Assembly: GCA_029983505.1 (NCBI GenBank)
Contig: JASBZK010000001.1
Span: 52,458 to 116,457 of the forward strand
Reading direction: 5' to 3'
Origin: Porphyromonas sp.
GTDB taxonomy: Bacteria > Bacteroidota > Bacteroidia > Bacteroidales > Porphyromonadaceae
DNA length: 64,000 nucleotides
The notes under the pieces were generated by a model that was not told the DNA's origin, did not search any database, and saw only the letters and a program-made list of their open reading frames with translations. The translations under genes and the position numbers were made by a program. Position 1 is the first letter of the stretch. Every line of letters begins with the position of its first letter. Of this stretch, positions 9,045-19,091 are shown one piece after another.

Positions 9045-9731
9045 TCAGAAGCGGTAACCTACGGTTACGAAGAATGCAGAGTTCTTGGTAGCAGGCAGTG
9101 TCACGCCGGCAGCTTCTTTCACTCTGTTTATGTTCTGGAGACCGAACTGAGCACCTACACCCACGAGGAAACGGTTGTACTCTACACCGCCACCAACTTG
9201 GATACCCCAGTCGAATCTGTTGTATGCGCCGTTGTCACCAAAGAGGTTCGTGGACTTGCTGTCCGTAGTGGTCTTGGGATCCGTCACTGCGGTCGTCGTG
9301 CTGCTTGTCGTAGTCAGAGAGCTTCCCACGCCGACACCAAGGTAAGGACCTGCATTGACGAAGACGCCGAACTCGCCTGCGTTAAAGCCCACGTTCGCGA
9401 GAATGGGGACGTCGATGTAATAGAGGTGGGTGGTGGCAGATGCCTTCGTGTCGATGAGGTCACCGAACTTGAATCCGTTTTCCAATTTAGAACCCTTCAT
9501 AGAGAAGTGTACCCCGGGACGCAAGGAGATATTCATATAACCTGCGTCGTAGAGGCTGAAGTCTGCATCAACGCCGACGCGTGCTCCGGAAGCAATCTTG
9601 GTGTCCTTGCTGTCACCAACCTTCAGCGTAGCACCTTGGTAACCGGCGCTGATGATGAACGTGGGACGATACTGCGCATAAGCGCCTACAGTCATAAGTG
9701 CAGCAGCTGCTGCGAGCAAAAGCTTTTTCAT
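9045..9731 (-). CDS. Small outer membrane beta-barrel protein, PorT/OmpX-like
   Basis: 228 residues with a typical signal peptide (MKKLLLAAAAALMTVGAYAQ). Alternating amphipathic strands (FIISAGYQGATL, DADFSLYDAGY, ISLRPGVHFSMKG, VDIPILANVGF, VFVNAGPYLGVGVG, GVGAQFGLQNI) end in FFVTVGYRF, the C-terminal aromatic insertion signal. A Thr/Ser-rich loop (about residues 138-165) looks surface exposed. It matches the 8-strand outer membrane beta-barrel family common in Bacteroidota. A paralogue sits at 63126-63881 with the same opening and ending. The function of this family is mostly structural or unknown. It appears monocistronic, with a possible promoter at 9878-9909. Confidence 0.88.
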   Translation of the reverse strand: MKKLLLAAAAALMTVGAYAQYRPTFIISAGYQGATLKVGDSKDTKIASGARVGVDADFSLYDAGYMNISLRPGVHFSMKGSKLENGFKFGDLIDTKASATTHLYYIDVPILANVGFNAGEFGVFVNAGPYLGVGVGSSLTTTSSTTTAVTDPKTTTDSKSTNLFGDNGAYNRFDWGIQVGGGVEYNRFLVGVGAQFGLQNINRVKEAAGVTLPATKNSAFFVTVGYRF

Positions 9732-9764
9732 ACTTTTCTGTTTCTTAGTTTTGTGATCCTTTAG

Positions 9765-12215
<2,451 letters not shown>

Positions 12216-12237
12216 ATCCTCTTTGCTTGTACAAGGA

Positions 12238-12266
12238 CGTCCGCCGGACACCGTGTCCGGCGGACG
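12238..12266 (+). terminator. katG terminator
   Basis: A 13-bp perfect stem (cgtccgccggaca and its complement) with a 3-nt loop lies 22 bp after the katG stop and is followed by a short pyrimidine/T-rich stretch. Confidence 0.72.
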
Positions 12267-12301
12267 CCCTCTTTATAGGTCAATATGTCTACTCGCCACG
12301 C

Positions 12302-12334
12302 AAAAAGAGTCCCGGCATCAATGTGCCGAGACCC
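12302..12334 (-). terminator. Terminator of the rpsT/tRNA-Glu transcript
   Basis: Read leftward, gtctcggca and tgccgggac pair with one G-U around a short loop, followed by TCTTTTTG. It lies about 10 bp beyond the 3' end of the second tRNA-Glu. Confidence 0.7.
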
Positions 12335-12344
12335 TTAGTGTCTG

Positions 12345-12416
12345 TAGCTCATGGGAGAATCGAACTCCCCTTCCCAGAATGAAAATCTGGTGTCCTAACC
12401 GATAGACGAATGAGCC
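12345..12416 (-). tRNA. tRNA-Glu (UUC), copy A
   Basis: 72 nt on the minus strand. The acceptor stem GGCTCAT/ATGAGCT has a G-U first pair. The anticodon stem CCAGA/TCTGG encloses loop TTTTCAT, giving anticodon TTC. The T arm reads GGGAG TTCGATT CTCCC. CCA is not encoded. It is identical in sequence to copy B at 12819-12890. It lies 40 bp after rpsT with a small hairpin (12426-12445, ccccgc/gcgggg) between, which may guide processing. Confidence 0.95.
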
Positions 12417-12456
12417 GAATTACCACCCCGCCACGGAGTGCGGGGAAATGTTTCCG

Positions 12457-12717
12457 TTAGGCCTGCTTGAGACCGGCCGCGAAGTGAGCAAGAGAGCTCT
12501 TGAGGTTTGCGGCCTTATTCTTGTGGATACGTCCTTTCGTCGCCATCTTGTCGAGGAGCTTGGAGAGCTCGGGGAGCTTTGCCTCTGCTTCACTTGCGTC
12601 CGTGAGTGCGCGGAAGTCGCGTACGGCGTGACGCATAGTCTTGCCGTAGTAGCGGTTACGTTCGCGACGCACAGCGTTTTGACGTATTCTCTTGAGTGCT
12701 GATTTATGGTCTGCCAT
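12457..12717 (-). CDS. rpsT: 30S ribosomal protein S20
   Basis: 86 residues, ATG start ([22 protein letters not shown]). It has the full S20 helical-bundle pattern with many basic residues and the usual length. S20 binds 16S rRNA early in small-subunit assembly. It is sandwiched between two identical tRNA-Glu genes on the same strand and probably shares their transcript, driven from the promoter at 12943-12974. Confidence 0.97.
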   Translation of the reverse strand: MADHKSALKRIRQNAVRRERNRYYGKTMRHAVRDFRALTDASEAEAKLPELSKLLDKMATKGRIHKNKAANLKSSLAHFAAGLKQA

Positions 12718-12818
12718 ATCTCTTTACTTGTGATGCTTTTCTTTTGATAAATACCGATCTGCCGAGTGGGGCTTCCGGAGCGTGAACTGAATCTTTCCCA
12801 AAAGAAAACCTTTATCTG

Positions 12819-12890
12819 TAGCTCATGGGAGAATCGAACTCCCCTTCCCAGAATGAAAATCTGGTGTCCTAACCGATAGACGAATGAGCC
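12819..12890 (-). tRNA. tRNA-Glu (UUC), copy B
   Basis: 72 nt, base-for-base the same as copy A, with anticodon TTC in loop TTTTCAT. It is the first product of the tRNA-Glu/rpsT/tRNA-Glu transcript. Its promoter begins about 50 bp upstream, and a short hairpin (12904-12921, ttatttc/gaaataa) lies in the leader. Confidence 0.95.
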
Positions 12891-12942
12891 TTGAAAAAGA
12901 TTCTTATTTCGTTTGAAATAACGTCTGAATCCTTAGCGTGTG

Positions 12943-12974
12943 CAAAGGTACAGCTTTATTTCGTAATCTCCAAA
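12943..12974 (-). promoter_or_regulatory. Promoter of tRNA-Glu/rpsT operon
   Basis: On the minus strand TTTG (12971-12974), 20 bp spacer, TACCTTTG (12943-12950): a near-perfect Bacteroidota housekeeping promoter. Confidence 0.82.
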
Positions 12975-13002
12975 AGTTTTGGCCCGGCTTTCTCTCTTTT
13001 TC

Positions 13003-13272
13003 TTAGCGACGAATACCGAGATCCTTGATGATCGCGCGGTAGCGTTCGATATCCTTTTTCATAAGGTAGTCGAGGAGGCGGCGGCGCTTACCGATGAGCC
13101 CTTTCATCGCTCTGGAGGTATTGAAGTCCTTGTGGTTGCCCTTCATGTGCTCCGTGAGGTGAGAAATACGATAGGTGAAAAGCGCAATCTGAGACTCGGG
13201 CGAGCCGGTGTCAGTGCGGGACGTACCATATTTCTCGAAGATTTCAGCTTTCTTTTCTGAATCCAAATACAT
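13003..13272 (-). CDS. rpsO: 30S ribosomal protein S15
   Basis: 89 residues from ATG 13272 (MYLDSEKKAEIFEKYG). The longer frame starting at 13365 is rejected because the S15 family begins here and the promoter would leave it untranslated. S15 motifs DTGSPESQIALFTYRI, HLTEHMKGNHKDFNTSRAM and KRRRLLDYLMKKD are present. S15 nucleates the central domain of the 30S subunit. A strong promoter at 13371-13401 leaves a leader of about 90 nt, which could hold an autoregulatory structure as in other bacteria (inference). Confidence 0.97.
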   Translation of the reverse strand: MYLDSEKKAEIFEKYGTSRTDTGSPESQIALFTYRISHLTEHMKGNHKDFNTSRAMKGLIGKRRRLLDYLMKKDIERYRAIIKDLGIRR

Positions 13273-13370
13273 AATGATGCTTTGTTTTTGGAGGTAAAAA
13301 CCTTCGTGAGAAAATCCGTTATGTTGCTTACGATCACCCCTCCGATACGTTAGGAGAGGCATCACGGGTG

Positions 13371-13401
13371 CAAAGGTACCAAAATAATGTCTCTCGGCAA
13401 A
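13371..13401 (-). promoter_or_regulatory. Promoter of rpsO
   Basis: On the minus strand TTTG (13398-13401), 19 bp spacer, TACCTTTG (13371-13378). Confidence 0.82.
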
Positions 13402-13434
13402 ACTCCCGCCGGTGTCCGGCTCGAATCAGCCCGG

Positions 13435-14277
13435 CTATAGTTCTTCTTTTGGAGCCGACGGAGAGACTGTGAAAAAGATAGGCACAGAGGCAGCGTCCAT
13501 ACTCTTTATCGTCAAAAAGAATTGCTCGCTACTGCCTTTTACCCGGTCTCCCAAAGCGGGCTTGACGATCATTTCGGAGGAACTGCTCGCGTCCACTTTC
13601 TTCCACGCGTCCGAGTTGATGCCTGCTTCCCGCTCTTTGTATGCCTTATATACAAATTCGGCGGGGAGATTGGATTTGATGGTGAGACGTGCGTACTTTC
13701 CCCAGTACACGGCCGAGATATAGCAATGGTTTTCCGGGACGAGATATTTTGTGCCGGTTGTTACGCTGAAATTGCAGGAGTAGTATTCTGCCACAAAGGT
13801 GGTGCGATCTGTCTCCGAAAAACCGTAGCGGTAGTATTCGAACTGATTGTCTGGGTTCCTTTTTACGTAGTTTTCAGAGGAAAAAGCCTCCTTTTGTGCT
13901 CCGGTATACTGTTTCAAACCAGGAGCACCCGCCACGGAGACGCTAAAGGGAACGGGGCGGAAGTTGAATATGTAGCTCACTTTGCCCTCATATTGACCGT
14001 TTCCGACTTCCACCATCTCCCCCTTTTGAAGGGCAGCATAGTCGAGAGTCATATACGGACGGACGTTCAGTGAACCGACCGCAACCAGATGTTCCGGGAC
14101 TTCTCCTTTTTTAATGACCGTTTCAGGGTACGTCACAGTTGTTCCGGGCTCGGGTTTGGGTCCGATGTCGGGAACTTCTTTCCCTGTGCCTATGCCGGAA
14201 CTTCTCTGACAGGCACTGCCGAGGACGAGTAATGCGACCGGCAGGATAGTCCTGAAGATAATGGTTCTCTTCTTCAT
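13435..14277 (-). CDS. Uncharacterised lipoprotein
   Basis: 280 residues, ATG start. The signal peptide ends in lipobox LGSAC followed by a Ser/Gly/Pro-rich linker. The mature part is soluble and rich in Tyr and beta-forming residues (VSYIFNFRPVPFSVSVAG, NHCYISAVYWGKYARLTI). No family was recognised and no catalytic motif is evident. It is probably monocistronic, because it has its own promoter (14322-14352) and the next leftward gene, rpsO, has another. Likely located at the outer membrane or periplasmic face. Confidence 0.8.
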   Translation of the reverse strand: MKKRTIIFRTILPVALLVLGSACQRSSGIGTGKEVPDIGPKPEPGTTVTYPETVIKKGEVPEHLVAVGSLNVRPYMTLDYAALQKGEMVEVGNGQYEGKVSYIFNFRPVPFSVSVAGAPGLKQYTGAQKEAFSSENYVKRNPDNQFEYYRYGFSETDRTTFVAEYYSCNFSVTTGTKYLVPENHCYISAVYWGKYARLTIKSNLPAEFVYKAYKEREAGINSDAWKKVDASSSSEMIVKPALGDRVKGSSEQFFLTIKSMDAASVPIFFTVSPSAPKEEL

Positions 14278-14321
14278 TGTAGCTGGTGTATGTGTAGCCG
14301 TAAAAATGCTTTTTCGCTTCG

Positions 14322-14352
14322 CAAATCTACCATATAAGCTGCGAAGTCCAAA
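14322..14352 (-). promoter_or_regulatory. Promoter of the lipoprotein gene 13435-14277
   Basis: On the minus strand TTTG (14349-14352), 19 bp spacer, TAGATTTG (14322-14329), 45 bp before the ATG. Confidence 0.78.
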
Positions 14353-14397
14353 ACGTAGTCAGCAGTTGGCAGTGGGGTTGCGCCGGTGCAAAAAATC

Positions 14398-14486
14398 TTG
14401 GTACGACCGAGACAATCGCCTTGGTCTGTAAGGCAAGGAAAAGAGATACGGACCGGGGCAATCTCCTTGGTCTGTACCTCGTTTAG
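14398..14486. repeat. Interspersed paired-hairpin repeat, copy 3
   Basis: Hairpin 1 spans 14400-14430 (ggtacgaccgag against cttggtctgta) and hairpin 2 spans 14443-14480 (gagatacggaccg against ttggtctgtacctc). The rest of the 14278-14620 gap shows nothing further. Confidence 0.82.
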
Positions 14487-14620
14487 TTAGAAGCCCGGTG
14501 CCGGAAGTTTGAAAGGAAGGTAGACGTTTCGGGGCAGAGTGGAGCGCGATCCCCCTCAAACTGTTGCAGTAAAGAGTCCGTGACCTACGAAAAAGGCTTG
14601 GTGTCGGTGGAAGTGGCCTT

Positions 14621-15196
14621 TTACATTCCCCCGAAGTAATCGACGAGACGCCATTTGTCGTCGGGCGATTGGCGCACGAGGGTCAGCTCTTCGAGTACTT
14701 CGCTATTCAGCCAGCCGCTCAAAAAGCTTGCCGAGTCTCTGCCGACGTAATTCCACGAGGCAAAGAAACCCGTGGAGTCGGGTTGGAGTACTCGGAGGGT
14801 GTAGGGCTTCAGGGCGTCGTCCTCAAACTTCACCCCCGCGGGCAGGCTGATGCGGGATGTGCGGAACGCCTTGTCGTCAAGAAACGAGCGCACGAAGTCG
14901 CTCAGCGCCTCTTTCCCTTGGTTGCATTCTGCATCGGGGTTTGCGGCAAGAGCGTTATTTTCGTTGTAAAACTGCATCGCCTCTTCGTAAAGCTCGCTTC
15001 GAGTGGGCATCTTATTCGCGGTGTCTTCGCTCTCGGCGATGGCTAATGCGTTTTCCAAGGAAAGGCTGTCCTCGGCACCGGTGTGTCCCTCCTCTTTCGT
15101 GTTTGCCGAGCACGCCGTGCAGGCCAAGGCAGATGCCATCGCCGCAGCAAAAACTCCGGCTTTTCTCAATGTGTTAAGTGACTTACGACGGTTCAT
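14621..15196 (-). CDS. Uncharacterised lipoprotein
   Basis: 191 residues, ATG start. The signal peptide ends in ALACTAC. After an acidic Ser/Glu linker comes a helical segment (RSELYEEAMQFYNENN) and a compact alpha/beta part (FVRSFLDDKAFRTSRISL, TLRVLQPDSTGFFASWNYVG, LVRQSPDDKWRLVDYFGGM) of the kind seen in small Bacteroidota lipoproteins with an NTF2- or DUF4348-like fold; that assignment is a guess. A -7-like box (TATCTTTG, minus strand) lies at 15276-15283. It sits downstream of a glycosyltransferase pair but about 180 bp away, so cotranscription is uncertain. Confidence 0.75.
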   Translation of the reverse strand: MNRRKSLNTLRKAGVFAAAMASALACTACSANTKEEGHTGAEDSLSLENALAIAESEDTANKMPTRSELYEEAMQFYNENNALAANPDAECNQGKEALSDFVRSFLDDKAFRTSRISLPAGVKFEDDALKPYTLRVLQPDSTGFFASWNYVGRDSASFLSGWLNSEVLEELTLVRQSPDDKWRLVDYFGGM

Positions 15197-15373
15197 ATCT
15201 TTCCGGGAAGGATACTAAAAAAGAAGAAACTATTCCTGTCAGAGATCCCAATGGGAGGTCTCTGTTTTGCTCCGTCAAAGATACCTGTTTTTTTGCGGGA
15301 TATTTGTGGTTTTTGGTTAAAATATCTATGGACGTATGGTTTATTTTAGAGTCAGTGGTGTGCCTTCTTAAAA

Positions 15374-16210
15374 TCAGGTGCCTGCCTTGTCTTGCTGCCG
15401 ATCATAGCCGGTTTCGGCGAAATAAGTGCCGGAAGTGAGGTACGCCTGCATTTTGAGAAAATTAGGGTTTTCTTCGTCGGGGATGCCGAGATCCCTTGTC
15501 TTGTGCCAGAGGTGGAAGACGTAGCCTCCAAACCTTATCGGCGTGTGCCGGATGCCCAGCATCCCAAGCCGGTAGGCGATGTCGATGTCTTCGAAGCCCC
15601 ATCCTTCCATTGTTTCGTCGTAGCCGTTGACGGCGACGAAGTCTTTTTTCCAAAAGGAGAAGCTGAATCCCGCGATCGGCATCTCGTGCGCCCGGGTGCG
15701 GCTGATGCGCTCGGAGTACCATTTCATCAGGTGCGGAAGGCGAAGGAGGCTCTTGACTTCGCGCAGCCCTTTCTTCTTTCGGAGTAAACCGAGGACCGAG
15801 TAAGAGAGTCTCCCTTCTCCCAATGTGCGGCGGGTCATTTCTTCGGTGAGGACGATGCGTTTGCCGCCTGCGAAATATCCGGGCTTGGCCATCGCGATGT
15901 GGTCCTCGACATAGTGCGGGGAGAGGATGCAGTCGCCGTCGACTTGGAGGATGTAGTCGCCCCGGCAGACAGCAACTGCACTATTAAGGACGATGGTTTT
16001 GCGAAACCCCTTGTCTTCGTGCCACACGTGCTTGATGGGGACGGGGCTCTTGGCTGTCATCTCCTTTATGAGGGTTCGGGTCTCTTCCCCGCTGCCGTCG
16101 TCCGCGATGACGATTTCGTCCGGGAGAGCGGTCTGCCTGAAGGCGGACTCGAGCACCAGCCTTAGTGCCTCCGGCCAGTTATATGTGGTGATCAGCAGCG
16201 TCGTTTTCAT
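15374..16210 (-). CDS. Family 2 glycosyltransferase, chondroitin-polymerase-like
   Basis: 278 residues, ATG start. The GT-A fold begins at MKTTLLITTYNWPEAL. The nucleotide-sugar motifs are ADDGSGEE (37-43) and DGD (91-93), and the galactosyltransferase-like C-terminal motif GWGFEDIDIAYRLG follows at about residue 210. Cytoplasmic, no membrane span. It is last in the run queF, GT4, GT2 (gaps of 15 and 12 bp), so it is probably cotranscribed with the GT4 gene and acts in the same surface glycan or LPS pathway. Sugar specificity cannot be read from the sequence. Confidence 0.9.
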   Translation of the reverse strand: MKTTLLITTYNWPEALRLVLESAFRQTALPDEIVIADDGSGEETRTLIKEMTAKSPVPIKHVWHEDKGFRKTIVLNSAVAVCRGDYILQVDGDCILSPHYVEDHIAMAKPGYFAGGKRIVLTEEMTRRTLGEGRLSYSVLGLLRKKKGLREVKSLLRLPHLMKWYSERISRTRAHEMPIAGFSFSFWKKDFVAVNGYDETMEGWGFEDIDIAYRLGMLGIRHTPIRFGGYVFHLWHKTRDLGIPDEENPNFLKMQAYLTSGTYFAETGYDRQQDKAGT

Positions 16211-16222
16211 GGTCTTGTGCGG

Positions 16223-17413
16223 TTAGAGTTCCAGGAGCTTCTTCCACGTCTCATCGTTAGTGCTTCTGTCGTAGAAGTGCCGGTGTTCGAGCACCCGTCC
16301 TTGCATTTTTGCCCGGAGACTGTCATCCTTGGCAAGGCGGATCAAGGCAGATGCGTAGGCGTCCTTGTCGTAAGGTTTGATGAGTACCCCTGCGGGATTA
16401 TCGGTGCCGATGACTTCGTGAAAAGCCCCCGGTGTGTCAAAGGCAATGGGGATGCACCCTTGGTTTTGGGCCTCAGTGATGGCAAGGCAGTAACCTTCCG
16501 TCGAAGAGGTGATGCAGGAAAAAGCGGCTCTGCCAAACACGCCGTTAGGATCCGAACTGTACCCTTTGTACGCAATATTGGAGAGTCCGCTATCGGCGAT
16601 CTTCTTCTCGAGGGTCTTGGTAAAAGACCCTTTGCCGTAGAACTCGAACCGCCAATCGGGTAAGGCACGGGCACACACTTTCCATATATCGAAAAGTAAG
16701 TCTGCCTGCTTGGTGTCGCGCATAATGCGCCCCATAAAGACTGCGAGTTTCTCCTTCTCAAGAGAGGGGGCGGGCTCTATGGTCAGAGTGTTTCGGAGGA
16801 CTGCAATCTTCGAGCCGGTCTGTGTGTCAAGGTTGAGATCTTTGATCATCAACCGGCGATAGTCTTCGGTGAGCGTGATGAGGTAATCGGCTTGGCTGAT
16901 CTTCTTCTTCAATTCGCATTGTGTCCTTTTCTTCGTAAGTCCCCGGAAGAGATAATATCTCGGCCACTGCGTCAGGAAGTAGTCGATTTGTCTGCCGAGT
17001 GGGGCTTCTCTGAGGTTGTGCATCAATCTCCGTTTGCGGATTATCTTACCGTACGGATGTTCGTGGTGCCATATCGCCGTCTTGCACGACTTAATGGAGG
17101 AGAGGTCTAAGGCCAGAACCTTTCCCGGGTAGGGGATAAAGAGTAGTTGGATTCCTTCCCGCACTATGAGGTCATTGAGCAGCCTTGAATTTTCCTGCGT
17201 GTGTCCCTTCCTGTATCCGCCGAGGAATACCTCATTGATGCCCTCTGCCAAGGGGATGCTTACGTTGGACTCCGTGTGTTCCTTGAGGGGATTTACGAAA
17301 GTCGTCTTTATGCCAAACCTTTCCGACAAATAATTGGCTGTGTCAATAGACACCCGCACGGCTCCATTGAGGGAATGTAGGTCTTGGAGAAAGGCGATAT
17401 GGGTGATGGGCAT
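16223..17413 (-). CDS. Family 4 glycosyltransferase
   Basis: 396 residues, ATG start. Two Rossmann domains of the GT-B fold. The N-terminal part opens with FLQDLHSLNGAVRVSIDTANYL. The C-terminal donor-binding part carries LAVFMGRIMRDTKQADLLFDIW, FYGKGS and the E-x7-E signature region STEGYCLAITEAQNQGCIPIAFD. It transfers sugar from an activated nucleotide donor to a growing glycan at the inner face of the membrane. It sits between queF and a GT2 gene in a tight leftward operon. Donor and acceptor are unknown. Confidence 0.9.
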   Translation of the reverse strand: MPITHIAFLQDLHSLNGAVRVSIDTANYLSERFGIKTTFVNPLKEHTESNVSIPLAEGINEVFLGGYRKGHTQENSRLLNDLIVREGIQLLFIPYPGKVLALDLSSIKSCKTAIWHHEHPYGKIIRKRRLMHNLREAPLGRQIDYFLTQWPRYYLFRGLTKKRTQCELKKKISQADYLITLTEDYRRLMIKDLNLDTQTGSKIAVLRNTLTIEPAPSLEKEKLAVFMGRIMRDTKQADLLFDIWKVCARALPDWRFEFYGKGSFTKTLEKKIADSGLSNIAYKGYSSDPNGVFGRAAFSCITSSTEGYCLAITEAQNQGCIPIAFDTPGAFHEVIGTDNPAGVLIKPYDKDAYASALIRLAKDDSLRAKMQGRVLEHRHFYDRSTNDETWKKLLEL

Positions 17414-17428
17414 AGGCAGAACGTGGGG

Positions 17429-17899
17429 TCAGGCTTGGCGGGAGAGGTGGTCAAGGGCGAGGGTTTCGTACTTGGTGCCGGGGCGACCGTAGTTTGTGTA
17501 GGGGTGGATGGCGATGCCGCCCCGCGGGGTGAAAAGACCGCGTACCTCGATGTACTTGGGATCCATCAGTTCGATGAGATCTTTCATAATGATATTGACG
17601 CAGTCCTCGTGGAAGGCTCCGTGGTTGCGGAAACTGAAGAGGTAGATCTTCAGGCTCTTGCTCTCCACCATCTTAATGTCCGGGATATAGGAGATTTGGA
17701 TCTCCGCAAAGTCGGGCTGACCGGTGATGGGGCAGAGGCTGGTGAACTCCGGACACAGAAACTTCACCCAGTAGTCCACGTCCCGGTGCTTATTCTCGAA
17801 GGCTTCGAGGACGCTCGGGTCGTAGTCTTGGGAAAACTCCCTCGGCTTGGGGGCGAGGAGGGTGAGGTGATCTTTTTTTCGGTCTATCTTTTCTTGCAT
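17429..17899 (-). CDS. queF: NADPH-dependent 7-cyano-7-deazaguanine reductase QueF
   Basis: 156 residues from ATG 17899; an upstream in-frame extension to 17947 is rejected because the family starts near this Met. It is the short, unimodular type. The catalytic Cys is C56 and the acid is D63 in [13 protein letters not shown]. The QueF motif ESKSLK starts at E79, and FHEDCVN and [11 protein letters not shown] follow. It reduces preQ0 to preQ1 in queuosine synthesis. queA lies separately at 42399. It is first in a run with two glycosyltransferases, an unusual setting. A -7 box candidate lies at 17960-17967. Confidence 0.95.
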   Translation of the reverse strand: MQEKIDRKKDHLTLLAPKPREFSQDYDPSVLEAFENKHRDVDYWVKFLCPEFTSLCPITGQPDFAEIQISYIPDIKMVESKSLKIYLFSFRNHGAFHEDCVNIIMKDLIELMDPKYIEVRGLFTPRGGIAIHPYTNYGRPGTKYETLALDHLSRQA

Positions 17900-17959
17900 G
17901 CTGAGCTTATGGGAAATATATACGTATTGTCCGGGTAAGGCAATCATACCTTACTCGGA

Positions 17960-17967
17960 CAAATATA
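17960..17967 (-). promoter_or_regulatory. Possible -7 box of the queF-glycosyltransferase run
   Basis: TATATTTG on the minus strand, about 60 bp before the queF ATG. No good -33 box. No preQ1 riboswitch was recognised here. Confidence 0.4.
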
Positions 17968-18075
17968 CCGACTTTTGGTGCCACGAAAAAGAGCGTCCCT
18001 TCGGTTGGGCTTTTTGGGGTCTGTGTCTCCGCGAAAAGAGAGACACACGGGCACCGGTTTTAAGCCTTGAAGAGA

Positions 18076-18228
18076 TTACTTCTTGAAGTAATCCTTTACT
18101 TTGTCGTTCGGAACCATCTGTTCTTCAAAAGTGTAGGCACCGGTCTTGGGGGACTTGACCATCTTAATCACTTTAGAGAACGTACGTCCTTCTCCTTTTT
18201 GCAGCGTAGCGACTACCTTTTTTGCCAT
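18076..18228 (-). CDS. DUF4295 family small basic protein
   Basis: 50 residues (MAKKVVATLQKGEGRTFSK...VKDYFKK), ATG start at 18228, stop at 18076. It is too short for usual ORF cutoffs but is highly recognisable: Bacteroidota carry this tiny Lys-rich protein directly after rpmB and rpmG. Its position 27 bp after rpmG, basic character and size suggest a ribosome-associated role, which is not proven. In many relatives ftsY follows; here the next gene downstream is queF. Confidence 0.9.
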   Translation of the reverse strand: MAKKVVATLQKGEGRTFSKVIKMVKSPKTGAYTFEEQMVPNDKVKDYFKK

Positions 18229-18255
18229 AGCTTTATCCTTTCTCTAAGTCTATGA

Positions 18256-18444
18256 TTACTTGATTTCCTTGTGCACGGTCATACGCTTGAGGATGGGATT
18301 GTATTTCTTCAGCTCAAGGCGTTCGGTGGTGTTCTTTTTGTTCTTCGTGGTGATGTAGCGAGAGGTACCGGGCAGTCCGCTTTCCTTCATCTCTGTGCAT
18401 TCGAGGATGACTTGTACTCTATCGCCTTTGCTCTTCTTGGACAT
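18256..18444 (-). CDS. rpmG: 50S ribosomal protein L33
   Basis: 62 residues, ATG start. It shows the L33 pattern [35 protein letters not shown] and [11 protein letters not shown]. Only one Cys is present, so this is the zinc-free type. It is a 23S-associated large-subunit protein. It is in an operon with rpmB upstream (88 bp) and DUF4295 downstream. Confidence 0.97.
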   Translation of the reverse strand: MSKKSKGDRVQVILECTEMKESGLPGTSRYITTKNKKNTTERLELKKYNPILKRMTVHKEIK

Positions 18445-18532
18445 AATCTTTTGTCTCTACTCTTAAATGAATCTTGTGAAAAACTTCCCCCGGAGGCAAC
18501 TTCTGCGAGACGCCCGCGGGTGGCGCGTCAAG

Positions 18533-18790
18533 TTACTTCTCGAGAATCTCGAACTTCTTGAGGATCCCGCCTGCTTCGGCGCGCATCAGAGCTGCGTTGA
18601 GCCCGATTTTATTGATCAGTCTCAGTCCGGCGTTGGAGATGCGGATGCGTACCCACACGTCCTGCTCCGGCCAGTAAAATTTGCGCGTAAAGAGATTAGG
18701 ATTGAACACACGTTTGGTGTGTCTCCTGGAGTGGGAAACGTTGTTGCCCACCATTGCCCTTTTTCCGGTGATTTGACAAACTTGTGCCAT
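18533..18790 (-). CDS. rpmB: 50S ribosomal protein L28
   Basis: 85 residues, ATG start ([27 protein letters not shown]). The family motif [17 protein letters not shown] is intact, with RVFNPNL and the basic core following. It is the first gene of rpmB-rpmG-DUF4295. A promoter at 18897-18929 and a stem-loop at 18841-18871 lie upstream; the latter may be a leader control element. Confidence 0.97.
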   Translation of the reverse strand: MAQVCQITGKRAMVGNNVSHSRRHTKRVFNPNLFTRKFYWPEQDVWVRIRISNAGLRLINKIGLNAALMRAEAGGILKKFEILEK

Positions 18791-18840
18791 CGTCTTCTAT
18801 CAGTTCTTTATGGTGCTTGTTATTATTGTCGCGGTACACA

Positions 18841-18871
18841 TCCTGTCCGCCTGTTTTTCCTGCGGACAGGA
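18841..18871 (-). promoter_or_regulatory. Leader hairpin upstream of rpmB
   Basis: A 10-bp perfect stem (tcctgtccgc/gcggacagga) with an 11-nt loop lies between the promoter and the rpmB start, inside the presumed 5' leader. No T-run follows on the minus strand, so it is not a standard terminator. It may be an autoregulatory or stability element. Confidence 0.5.
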
Positions 18872-18896
18872 TCTCTCCCACTCCCCCTCGGGTGTG

Positions 18897-18929
18897 CAAA
18901 GGTACCAAAAACTTTTGGTACCTCCCAAA
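18897..18929 (-). promoter_or_regulatory. Promoter of rpmB-rpmG-DUF4295
   Basis: On the minus strand TTTG (18926-18929), 21 bp spacer, TACCTTTG (18897-18904). The spacer overlaps an 11-bp inverted repeat aggtaccaaaa/ttttggtacct (18900-18923). Confidence 0.68.
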
Positions 18930-18951
18930 TCATCCCTCTTTGTCCTCTCCG

Positions 18952-19044
18952 ATTTCGGTCAGACCGAAATTTTCTTTTTGGTCTGACCCATTTTGTCTCG
19001 AGATACAGACCGGGAAGATTTTTTCGGACGTACCGGGACGAGAC
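18952..19044. repeat. Interspersed paired-hairpin repeat, copy 4
   Basis: Alternative hairpins at 18952-18970 (atttcggtc/gaccgaaat) and 18958-18989 (ggtcagacc/ggtctgacc) are followed by 18995-19044 (gtctcg...cgagac enclosing gatacagaccggg/cggacgtacc). Located between secG and the rpmB promoter. Confidence 0.8.
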
Positions 19045-19091
19045 GCTCCTATAGTGGTACGGTTGTCCGCCCTTCTGGTCTCGCCTGCGGC

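Noticed and set aside
14278-14620. Hidden gene in the 343-bp gap
   Set aside because: Frames here are repeat-derived and lack any start or family feature; only a promoter and repeat copy 3 are supported.
17900-18075. preQ1 riboswitch before queF
   Set aside because: No recognisable preQ1 aptamer pattern was found; only a -7 box is present.
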